The position numbers were made by a program, and so were the translations under genes. Shown one piece after another: positions 28,801 through 36,511 of a DNA stretch of 48,946 bases. Numbering within the stretch: position 1 is the stretch's first letter; every line of letters begins with the position of its first letter. The DNA is from Flavobacteriales bacterium (lineage in GTDB: Bacteria > Bacteroidota > Bacteroidia > Flavobacteriales_F > PHOS-HE28). The stretch is taken from contig JAIOIH010000051.1 in assembly GCA_019912395.1 (NCBI GenBank), positions 1 to 48,946 on the forward strand, in the 5' to 3' direction. The notes beneath the pieces were generated by a model that had not been told where the DNA came from, searched no databases, and saw nothing but the letters and a program-made list of their open reading frames with translations.

Positions 28801-31800
28801 CTTCCGCTGGACGGTGAGCAACGGACCTTGCGCGAACCCCCTCACCACCGATGACGTGCGCATTCGCGTCTTCAACAGCAACAATCCGGTGGCCAATGCC
28901 GGCCCGGACCAGGAACTATGCTCGGACGCGAACTCAACCGTGCTTTCCGGTAGCAACATCATTCTTCCCGCATCCGGCACATGGACCCTGGTGAGCGGCG
29001 GGGGCACCCTCGTAACGCCCAATAGCCCGAACACCGCAGTGAACAACATCCCGGTGGGGGTGAACGTGTTCCGCTGGACGGTATCCAACGGGCCTTGTGC
29101 GAACGGAAGCACCTTTGATGAAGTCACCGTTACTGTATATGAAAGCACGCACCCGGCGATCACGGTGAGTGCTGACGAAAGCATTTGCGTGCCCACTTCG
29201 GCGAACACCGTAACTGTGACCGGCACCACGCCGATCGCACCGGCCACCGGGCAATGGACGGTGATCAGCGGAAGCGGTACGATCACTTCGCCAAACAACC
29301 CCTCCACCACCATCACGGACATGGGCTTCGGCGTGAACGTGTTCCAGTGGACCGTGACGAACGGGCCCTGCACGTTCCCCTCCAACAGCGCGCAGGTCTC
29401 CATCTCCGTGTACAACGCGGCCATGCTCACGGCGGACGCGGGGCCGGACCAGAGCCTCTGCACACCCATCACCAGCACCACCTTGGCCGGCAGTGCCTTG
29501 ATCGCTCCGGGTACCGGGCAGTGGACGCTCGTAAGCGGTTCCGGGACCTTCGCCAACGCCAACGACCCCGGCACCGTGGTCTCCGGCCTTTCCCTTGGAG
29601 CGAATGTCTTTGAGTGGAGCGTGCAGAACGGACCCTGTGCTGCGCCCAGCTCGGACCAGGTCACCATCTCCGTGTTCAATGGAAATGCCCAGCAGGCCAA
29701 TGCCGGCCCGGACCAGGAGCTGTGTGACAATAACGCCACCACGGTAATGGCCGCCAACGCCGCAGTGGCCCCGGCCATCGGCTCGTGGAGCGTGCAACAG
29801 GGCACCGCGACCTTTGCGAATGCCGCTTCGCCCACCACAGGTGTCTCGGGTCTTTCACTTGGTGTGAACATACTTGTATGGTCCTTGGACAATGGTGCCT
29901 GCGGAACCAGCACGGATGCGGTGAACATCACCGTGTATGATGATGCGAACCTCGTGGCCAATGCCGGTCCGGACCAAGATCTTTGCACGCCCACCACCGC
30001 TACCACCTTGAGCGGAAGTGCGCTCATCCCACCGGCCACGGGCACGTGGACCTTGGTCAGCGGAACGGGCAACATCGTATCCCCGGGCAGCCCCACCTCG
30101 CAGGTAAATGGACTGGCACTGGGCAACAACGTCTTCCGCTGGACGGTGTACAACGGGACTTGCGCCAACGGCACCACCTCCGATGAGGTCACCATCAGCA
30201 TCTTCAGTGGTAACGCACAGGCGGCCAATGCCGGTCCGGACCAGGCTGTTTGCACGCCGACCACCTCGGTGACCTTGGCGGCCAACATCGCTGTTGCCCC
30301 CGCGCAAGGCACGTGGACAGGGCCGGCAGGGGTCACCTTCTCCGATATCCATGCGGCCACTGCCACGGCCAGTGGACTGCAAGTAGGGGATAACGTACTC
30401 ACTTGGACCATCAACAACGGTTCCTGCGGAACCACTTCGGACCAAGTGCTCATCAAGTTGTTCGATGACAGCAATGCCGATGCGAACGCCGGCCTCGACC
30501 AGGAGCTATGTAGTCCAGCTGATTCCACCATGCTGGCGGGCAGCAGCCTGATCTATCCGGCCACCGGAACATGGACGCTCGTGAGCGGTACGGGAACCAT
30601 CGTGGACCCAAGCTCGCCCACCAGCCAGCTCACTGGTCTGGCCGTAGGGCCGAACGTGTTCCGATGGACGGTGGACAATGGCCCCTGCGGCGCAGGCATC
30701 ACCACGGACGAGGTCACCATCACGCTGTTCGACAGTACGGTGAGCGGTTCCGATGCCGGGCCGGACCAAAGCCTGTGTACGCCCAACACCACGGCCACCA
30801 TGGCGGCGAGCCCGGCACCCTCTCCGGCAGTGGGCACATGGACGCTCGTGAGCGGTGGCGGCGACATCACTGATGTGAACAACCCGAACACCACCATTAC
30901 CAACCTGCCGGTGGGCGAGAACCAGTTCCGCTGGTCGGTGAGCAACGGTGCATGCCCGGTGAACCCGCCCAATGACGTGGTCTCCATCTTCGTGTTCGAC
31001 GCCAACAACCCGGTGGCCAATGCCGGCCCCGATCAAAGCCTGTGTACGCCGACCACTTCCACCGTATTCGCCGGCAGCAGCGTGACATTCCCGGCGCAGG
31101 GCACATGGACCCTGGTGAGCGGCGGCGGTGCCATTGCCGATGTCAATTCACCCACCTCCGCAGTGAGCGGCCTGCCTGTTGGCGAGAACATCTTTGAATG
31201 GACCGTGAGCAACGGTCCTTGCGCGGACCCGATCACCAAGGACCGGGTGAGCATCTTCGTGTTCAACCAGGGCAACGCCGATGCGGATGCCGGACCGGAC
31301 CAGTCGCTTTGCACACCGGACGAGAGCACCACCCTCGCCGGCAACGCACCGATCTTCCCTGCCACGGGTGCATGGACCCGCATACTGGGTACAGGAACGA
31401 TCACCGATGCCAGCAACCCCGCCACCACCGTTACCGGCCTGGGCGTGGGTGAAAACGTCTTCGTGTGGACCGTGGACAACGGCCCTTGCGGCAATGGCAT
31501 CACCACGGATACGGTAAGCATCTTCCTCTTCGACTCCACCACGCCGAATGCCGACGCAGGCCCCGACCAGGACCTCTGCCTGCCCACAACTTCTACCACC
31601 TTGGCAGGAAGCCCGATCACCTTCCCGGCCGTGGGCACGTGGACCGTGGTGAACGGTACGGGCCAATTTGCCGATCCGAACTCCCCTACAACCGACGTGA
31701 CGGACCTGACGGTAGGTGCCAACGTATTCCGCTGGACCGTGGCCAATGGCCTGTGCAGCAGCAGCAGTGATGAGGTCACCATCTTCCTCTTCAGCGACGT

Positions 31801-34800
31801 GAACCTCGATGCGAACGCAGGCCCCGACCAGGAACTGTGTACACCCGATAGCACGGTGACCATGGCCGGCAGCGCGGTGATCTTCCCCGCCGTCGGCACG
31901 TGGACACTGGTCAGCGGCACGGGCATCATCAGCAACCCGAACTCACCCACCACGACCATCATCGACCTGGAAGTGGGAACGAACGTGTTCGCATGGACGG
32001 TTGACAACGGTCCTTGTGCGAACGCGACCACCAGCGACACGGTGGTGATCGACGTGTTCGACGGGAACAATCCCTCAGCGAACGCAGGCCCCGATCAGCA
32101 ACTCTGCACACCGGGCACCAGTGCGACCCTCACCGGCAGCAACGTGATCTCTCCCGCAACTGGCATCTGGACGGTGGTACAAGGGGCGGGCACCTTCGAC
32201 GATCCGAACGCTTCCAGCACAATGGTCAACGGATTGGCCGTGGGGGTGAACGTCATTCGCTGGACCGTATCCAACGGCCCATGCGAGAACGGTGACAGCT
32301 TCGATGAGGTCACCATCACGTTGTTCGACGAGAACAACCCCGTGGCGGACGCTGGACCTGATCAGAACCTTTGCACGCCGAATACTTCCACCACCATGGA
32401 CGGCAGCGCACTGATAGGCCCGGCCACCGGAAACTGGACGCTGGTGAACGGATCTGGAGTTCTTGCCGATCCCGGATCACCAACCAGCTCCGTCAGCGGC
32501 CTGGCAGTGGGGGAGAACGTGTTCGAGTGGACCGTGGAGAATGGCCCTTGCGGAACCTCGACCTCCGACCAGATGAGCATCTTCGTTTTCGATGATGCAA
32601 ATCCATTGGCCAACGCCGGTCCGGACCAGCAGGTATGTACGCCGCTCACCGGTACCACCCTGGCGGGAAGCGGGATCACCTTCCCGGCCACCGGTACGTG
32701 GGTCCTGGTCAGCGGCCAGGGCACCATCGTGGATCCGAACGATCCGGCAACGGAGGTCACGGATCTTGGCGTGGGGGAGAACATCTTCGAGTGGCGCGTG
32801 GACAATGGTCCCTGCGGTACCGGCTCCGATCAGGTGAGCATCTTCCTGTTCGACCTGAACGCCCCACCAGCGGACGCGGGACCTGACCAGAGCTTCTGCA
32901 CCCCGGATGACAGCGCGATCATGGCGGCCAACACGGCCACCTTGCCCGCCGTCGGCCAGTGGTCGGTAAGCCAGGGCACGGGCTTCTTCGCGGATGAGTT
33001 CGACCCGAACACCACCGTTACGGGGTTGACCGTGGGCGAGAACATCCTCACTTGGTCCTTCGACAACGGCGTGTGCGGCTTCACCACCGACAACGTGAGC
33101 ATCTTCATCTTCGATGACCAGAACCCGCCTGCGAACGCCGGCCCGGACCAAGCGTATTGCACCCCGCAGGACAGTACCTATCTGCAAGGCAATACACCGA
33201 CCTTCCCGGCGAGCGGCACGTGGAGCCTGTTCGATGGGGCCGGTCTTTTCGAGAACGTGAACGACCCCAACAGCAAAGTGGTTGGCATGGCCATCGGGGC
33301 CAACACCTTTATTTGGACCACGGACAATGGTCCCTGCCCGGATGCGATCACCTCCGACACCGTCACGGTGATCATTTACAGCGATAGCACCGCCGCCGCT
33401 GATGCGGGTGAGGATTTCGAGCTCTGCCTGCCCTTCAACTCGGCGCAGTTGCAGGCATCCACCCCGCAACCGCCGGCCACGGGAACATGGAGCATACTCA
33501 GCGGTCCGGGCACGCTGGTGGATCCCACCGACCCGACGACCACCATCAACGACCTCGACACCGCCGGCATCACCACCCTGGTGTGGACCTTGGACAACGG
33601 CCCTTGCCCCAACAACGGCCTGATGAGCGACACGCTCGTCATCACGGTGTACGACCCCTTCGGGCCGGTGGCCAATGCAGGTCCGGACATCTCCAATTGC
33701 ACGCCGGAGGACAGCACCGTAATGGCCGCGATCGAACCGCTCTTCCCCGCTGCGGGCACGTGGCACCTGGTGAGCGGTTCGGGCACCATCGCCGATAGCA
33801 CCGACCATGCCAGCGCGATAACCGGACTGGGCATCGGCATCAACGTCTTCACGTGGACGGTGTACAACGGCGATTGCGGCTTCGGCCCGCCCACGGTGGA
33901 TACGGTGGCCGTGTATCTCTATGACCAGAGCGCTCCTCCGGCCGCAGCAGGTGCGGACCAGGATGTGTGCGGGACCGATGCCACGGTCACGCTGGCCGGT
34001 AATGCCGCAGTGAACCCGGCGATCGGCACTTGGTCACAGGTGGGGGGAAGCGCGGCATTTGCCGATGCGAACGATCCACAGACCACGGTAAGCGGCCTCT
34101 CCGTGGGTGACAATTACCTTGTGTGGACGATCGATAACGGTCCGTGCAACTTGACAGCGGATACGGTGCTGATCCGCGTGTTCGATGCCACATTGCCGGA
34201 ACCGAACGCGGGTGACGACCAGGACCTCTGCAGCCCCGTTTCCTCCACCACCTTGGCAGCCAGCCCGGCCACCTATCCCGGCACGGGCCAGTGGAGCGTG
34301 ATCAGCGGCAGCGGCACCTTCACCGATCCCACGGACCCGGCCACGGAGGTGACGGGCTTCGGTCCGGGACCCAACGTCTACGCATGGACGATCAATAACG
34401 GCCCTTGCGGATCGATGGAGGACCAGGTCACCATCACCTTGTACGACGGCAGCATTACCACGGCAAACGCGGGTCCCGACCAGAACCTCTGTGGACCGGT
34501 GGACAGCACGCCCCTGGCCGCCACGGGAGTGAACGCGCCCGCCACGGGCATGTGGACCATCGTCAGTGGTGCAGGCACCTTGATCGATCCCACGGACCCG
34601 CAGACCACGCTCACCGGACTCGTGCCGGGACAGACCGAGCTCACTTGGACCATCAGCAACGGACCCTGCGGCTCGGGCCCCATGACCGATAACGTGGTGA
34701 TCACCGTGTTCGACAATACCCAAGCAGCGGCGGATGCCGGACCGGACCAGCAACTTTGCGAGCCGGGTGCGGTGGATGTGGACATGTTCGCCAACCAGGC

Positions 34801-35521
34801 CGTGTCCCCCGCGACCGGTTACTGGAGCATCGATGGAAGCGGCACCATCTCCGATCCCGGGAACCCGAACACCACGGTAACGGGAGTGGGCTTTGGCAGC
34901 ACCACGCTCACGTGGACCATTGACAACGGGGTTTGCGGCACCTCCAGCGACGAGATGGTCGTGGCGGTGTTCGACATCAATGCGGCCTTGGCGGAAGGCG
35001 GACCGGACCAGGCGATCTGCCAGGACACCACCTATACGAACATGGCTGCCGTACCGGCAACGAGCACGGCATCGGGCCATTGGGAGCTGATCGCCGGCCA
35101 TGGGGATATCACCCAGCCCGACCACGCGGATGCCGAGGTCACCGGACTGCCACCCGGCACCAACATCTTCCGCTGGGTGCTGAACAACGGCGCATGCGGC
35201 AGCTCCGCGGACACCGTGGTGATCACCTTGCGCGACTGCAGTATCCTGGTGGTGCCGGACGCCTTCTCGCCCAATGGTGACGGCGTGAACGACACCTATG
35301 TGATCCAAGGACTGGACTACTATCCGAACAACTCCTTCCAGGTCTTCAACCGCTGGGGATCGAAGGTGTACGAACGCGATCCCTACCGCAACACGTGGGA
35401 CGGGACCAGTGAGGGGAAGGCCAACATGGGCACCGACCTGCCGGAAAGCACCTACTACTACATCCTCGATCCGGGCGATGGCAAGGAGGTCATCACGGGT
35501 TACATCTACCTGCGCCGCTGA
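25838..35521 (+). CDS. Giant repeat adhesin with CHU_C (T9SS type B) sorting domain
   Basis: A predicted cell-surface protein of about 3,227 residues, similar in design to SprB-type adhesins. It has a signal peptide (about 1-28, ending GEARA), an N-terminal Cys-rich domain (about 29-290, starting THAMGGELSYTC), an Ig/cadherin-like domain (about 290-395), 31 copies of an 80-90 residue repeat (about 398-3130), and a gliding-motility-associated C-terminal domain (about 3133-3227, with PDAFSPNGDGVND, VFNRWGSKVYE and a final GYIYLRR). Each repeat follows the plan NAGPDQxLC...GTWTLVSGxG...VFxWTVxNGPC. The ATG at 25838 is chosen because it precedes the signal peptide directly. porP/sprF follows 2 bases later. 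Adhesion, biofilm or gliding are likely roles but unproved. Confidence 0.9.
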   Translation: MRPVRSFLKKMALVAFALLLWQGEARATHAMGGELSYTCLGNNQYLVTLNFYRDCNGVAAPTNCNNGLRFNVASSACGANFTQCFNSGPVVQVITPICPSEVDRCVSASGTYGVERYTYTKIVDLSAYAACGGTDWNFSWSLCCRNNAITSLNNPGNRELYLDALLNNTTGLCNSSPTFTNSPTAFYCLGEPISYNPGAVDADGDSLVYALIGARTANGANIPYNANYSALQPIRNSGGANAVVLDPQTGTMTVTPSVLQVAVVTYQVKEYRNGVLVGTVTRDVQFVIRACTGNASPTVTGINGTAVYSMQVCAGTPVSFTVNSNDANAGQTVTMTWNSGIPGATFTTSGSPFPSGTFTWTPTVANIGNNTFTVHVEDDGCPLKASNDYGFSIQVTPPATDADAGADFSVCGTSATMNAVLPYPSVQGTWTVISGSGTFTNNHSRNTTVTGLSQGANVFQWSVNYLTCGTRTDQVTVTSYNAAQPVANAGPDQQFCLPVNSATLAGNTAVSPAVGTWTLVNGTGTITNPNSPSSTVTGLGIGVNRFRWTIGNGPCGAPTQDEVVITIYNSAQPAANAGSDITICSPTSSVNLNGNAATAPATGLWTQVSGGGTIVTPTSRNTSITGLTVGVHVFRWTISNGPCTPGSTSDDVTVTVYSNTSPNANAGPDQEVCTPSNATLAGSTPTFPATGAWTLVSGSGTITTANSPTTTVTGLGIGANVFQWTVSNGPCANGLTSDQVTITAFDQTVSGSNAGPDQSFCLPTTSATMAANAPAAPAQGTWTLVSGTGVITNVNSATTTITGLSIGENVFRWAVSNGPCPVNPPNDVVSIFIYDSNAPAANAGPDQQLCTPSTATVLAGNAPVFPATGQWTVTSGSGIFADANDPTTSVSGLGVGVNTFRWTLNNGPCSNPITQDEVAITVYNSANAVANAGPDQELCTPTSSTMLAGSAVIAPATGTWTLISGSGTIVSPNNPATQITGLAVGDNIFRWTVSNGPCANPLTTDDVRIRVFNSNNPVANAGPDQELCSDANSTVLSGSNIILPASGTWTLVSGGGTLVTPNSPNTAVNNIPVGVNVFRWTVSNGPCANGSTFDEVTVTVYESTHPAITVSADESICVPTSANTVTVTGTTPIAPATGQWTVISGSGTITSPNNPSTTITDMGFGVNVFQWTVTNGPCTFPSNSAQVSISVYNAAMLTADAGPDQSLCTPITSTTLAGSALIAPGTGQWTLVSGSGTFANANDPGTVVSGLSLGANVFEWSVQNGPCAAPSSDQVTISVFNGNAQQANAGPDQELCDNNATTVMAANAAVAPAIGSWSVQQGTATFANAASPTTGVSGLSLGVNILVWSLDNGACGTSTDAVNITVYDDANLVANAGPDQDLCTPTTATTLSGSALIPPATGTWTLVSGTGNIVSPGSPTSQVNGLALGNNVFRWTVYNGTCANGTTSDEVTISIFSGNAQAANAGPDQAVCTPTTSVTLAANIAVAPAQGTWTGPAGVTFSDIHAATATASGLQVGDNVLTWTINNGSCGTTSDQVLIKLFDDSNADANAGLDQELCSPADSTMLAGSSLIYPATGTWTLVSGTGTIVDPSSPTSQLTGLAVGPNVFRWTVDNGPCGAGITTDEVTITLFDSTVSGSDAGPDQSLCTPNTTATMAASPAPSPAVGTWTLVSGGGDITDVNNPNTTITNLPVGENQFRWSVSNGACPVNPPNDVVSIFVFDANNPVANAGPDQSLCTPTTSTVFAGSSVTFPAQGTWTLVSGGGAIADVNSPTSAVSGLPVGENIFEWTVSNGPCADPITKDRVSIFVFNQGNADADAGPDQSLCTPDESTTLAGNAPIFPATGAWTRILGTGTITDASNPATTVTGLGVGENVFVWTVDNGPCGNGITTDTVSIFLFDSTTPNADAGPDQDLCLPTTSTTLAGSPITFPAVGTWTVVNGTGQFADPNSPTTDVTDLTVGANVFRWTVANGLCSSSSDEVTIFLFSDVNLDANAGPDQELCTPDSTVTMAGSAVIFPAVGTWTLVSGTGIISNPNSPTTTIIDLEVGTNVFAWTVDNGPCANATTSDTVVIDVFDGNNPSANAGPDQQLCTPGTSATLTGSNVISPATGIWTVVQGAGTFDDPNASSTMVNGLAVGVNVIRWTVSNGPCENGDSFDEVTITLFDENNPVADAGPDQNLCTPNTSTTMDGSALIGPATGNWTLVNGSGVLADPGSPTSSVSGLAVGENVFEWTVENGPCGTSTSDQMSIFVFDDANPLANAGPDQQVCTPLTGTTLAGSGITFPATGTWVLVSGQGTIVDPNDPATEVTDLGVGENIFEWRVDNGPCGTGSDQVSIFLFDLNAPPADAGPDQSFCTPDDSAIMAANTATLPAVGQWSVSQGTGFFADEFDPNTTVTGLTVGENILTWSFDNGVCGFTTDNVSIFIFDDQNPPANAGPDQAYCTPQDSTYLQGNTPTFPASGTWSLFDGAGLFENVNDPNSKVVGMAIGANTFIWTTDNGPCPDAITSDTVTVIIYSDSTAAADAGEDFELCLPFNSAQLQASTPQPPATGTWSILSGPGTLVDPTDPTTTINDLDTAGITTLVWTLDNGPCPNNGLMSDTLVITVYDPFGPVANAGPDISNCTPEDSTVMAAIEPLFPAAGTWHLVSGSGTIADSTDHASAITGLGIGINVFTWTVYNGDCGFGPPTVDTVAVYLYDQSAPPAAAGADQDVCGTDATVTLAGNAAVNPAIGTWSQVGGSAAFADANDPQTTVSGLSVGDNYLVWTIDNGPCNLTADTVLIRVFDATLPEPNAGDDQDLCSPVSSTTLAASPATYPGTGQWSVISGSGTFTDPTDPATEVTGFGPGPNVYAWTINNGPCGSMEDQVTITLYDGSITTANAGPDQNLCGPVDSTPLAATGVNAPATGMWTIVSGAGTLIDPTDPQTTLTGLVPGQTELTWTISNGPCGSGPMTDNVVITVFDNTQAAADAGPDQQLCEPGAVDVDMFANQAVSPATGYWSIDGSGTISDPGNPNTTVTGVGFGSTTLTWTIDNGVCGTSSDEMVVAVFDINAALAEGGPDQAICQDTTYTNMAAVPATSTASGHWELIAGHGDITQPDHADAEVTGLPPGTNIFRWVLNNGACGSSADTVVITLRDCSILVVPDAFSPNGDGVNDTYVIQGLDYYPNNSFQVFNRWGSKVYERDPYRNTWDGTSEGKANMGTDLPESTYYYILDPGDGKEVITGYIYLRR
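27031..35230 (+). repeat. 31 tandem protein repeats of 80-90 residues in the adhesin
   Basis: Counting starts of the NAGPDQ/DAGPDQ-type motif gives 31 units, average spacing about 265 bases. Each has two cysteines, one after the start motif (LCTP) and one in NGPC, which could form one disulfide per repeat. The unit is Thr-, Asn-, Gly-rich and acidic. I find only about three lysines in the whole array (near LIKLFDD, ITKDRV and NSKVVG). Codon choice differs among units, so the copies are old. Confidence 0.9.
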
Positions 35522-35523
35522 TC

Positions 35524-36507
35524 ATGAAAGCAACCACAAAAACAACCACGATGATGGCATCCAAGGCCTCCCGTTGGAAAATGGCGTTGCTCGCGCTTTT
35601 GCTGGCAGGACCGCTGCTGCTGCCCAAGCAGGCAAAGGCCCAGCAGGACCCGCAGTACACCCAGTACATGTTCAATCTGTTGGCCATCAACCCGGCCTAC
35701 GCGGGGAGCGCGGACCGGATCAGCATCAAGGCCCTCAGTCGGCACCAATGGGTGGGCTTCGAAGGAGCCCCCACCACGCAGACGCTCACCATGCACAGTC
35801 CCTTCCTGCTGCAGAGCATAGGGCTCGGCGGCACCGTGATGCGGGATGAGCATGGACCCGTGACGCAATATGGCTTGATCGTGGACGTGGCCTACCGCAT
35901 GTTCCTGGCGAACGACCAAAAGTTGGCCTTCGGCATCAAGGGCGGCCTCAACCTCTTCCAGGGCGACTTCGCCGCACTGCACCCCTTGGAGGCCAACGAC
36001 CAGGTGTTCCAGCAGAACGTAAGCACCAAGACCGACCCGCAGTTCGGCTTCGGCATCATGTGGTACGGCGACAGGTTCTACCTCGGCCTCAGCTCGCCCA
36101 AGGTGCTGCGCACGGACTTCTTCGAGGTGGACTCCCTGCGCTTCGTGAGCCAGCCGGGTCAACGGGCGCACTATTTCCTCACCGGTGGCTACGTGTTCAA
36201 CTTAAGCACTTACACCAAGTTCAAGCCCACCTTCATGGTGAAGGCGGTGGAGGGAGCGCCCATGAGCTTCGACATCGGTGCGAACTTCCTGCTTTACGAG
36301 AAGCTGTGGCTAGGGGCCATGTACCGCTATACCGACGCCGTGGGCGCCTTGGTGCAGTACAACCTCACGGACGGGCTCTCGGTCGGCTATGCGTACGATT
36401 ATCCCTTGTCCCCCCTGCGTAATTACAGCGGTGGTTCGCACGAGTTCATGCTGGGCCTCGATTTCGGTACCGCGCCGAAGGGGATCCGTTCACCCCGTTA
36501 TTTCTGA
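35524..36507 (+). CDS. PorP/SprF-family type IX secretion membrane protein
   Basis: An outer-membrane beta-barrel protein that in Flavobacterium johnsoniae SprF is needed for secretion of the SprB adhesin encoded next to it; paralogs are thought to handle proteins with type B sorting domains. The 327-residue product has a signal peptide (about 1-39, ending KQAKAQ), the diagnostic QDPQYTQYMFNLLAINPAYAGS motif right after it, and alternating aromatic strands with the final MLGLDFGT. It starts 2 bases after the adhesin stop and its stop is 4 bases before the next gene, so the three form an operon. Its partner is most likely the upstream adhesin. Confidence 0.93.
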   Translation: MKATTKTTTMMASKASRWKMALLALLLAGPLLLPKQAKAQQDPQYTQYMFNLLAINPAYAGSADRISIKALSRHQWVGFEGAPTTQTLTMHSPFLLQSIGLGGTVMRDEHGPVTQYGLIVDVAYRMFLANDQKLAFGIKGGLNLFQGDFAALHPLEANDQVFQQNVSTKTDPQFGFGIMWYGDRFYLGLSSPKVLRTDFFEVDSLRFVSQPGQRAHYFLTGGYVFNLSTYTKFKPTFMVKAVEGAPMSFDIGANFLLYEKLWLGAMYRYTDAVGALVQYNLTDGLSVGYAYDYPLSPLRNYSGGSHEFMLGLDFGTAPKGIRSPRYF

Positions 36508-36511
36508 CCCG

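Noticed and set aside
28375-30531. Very long open frames on the minus strand across the adhesin repeats (also 31033-32070, 32477-33808, 34034-35308)
   Set aside because: They are antisense shadows of the repeat array: periodic, low-complexity, with no start context or domain, while the plus frame has a signal peptide, ordered repeats and a sorting domain.
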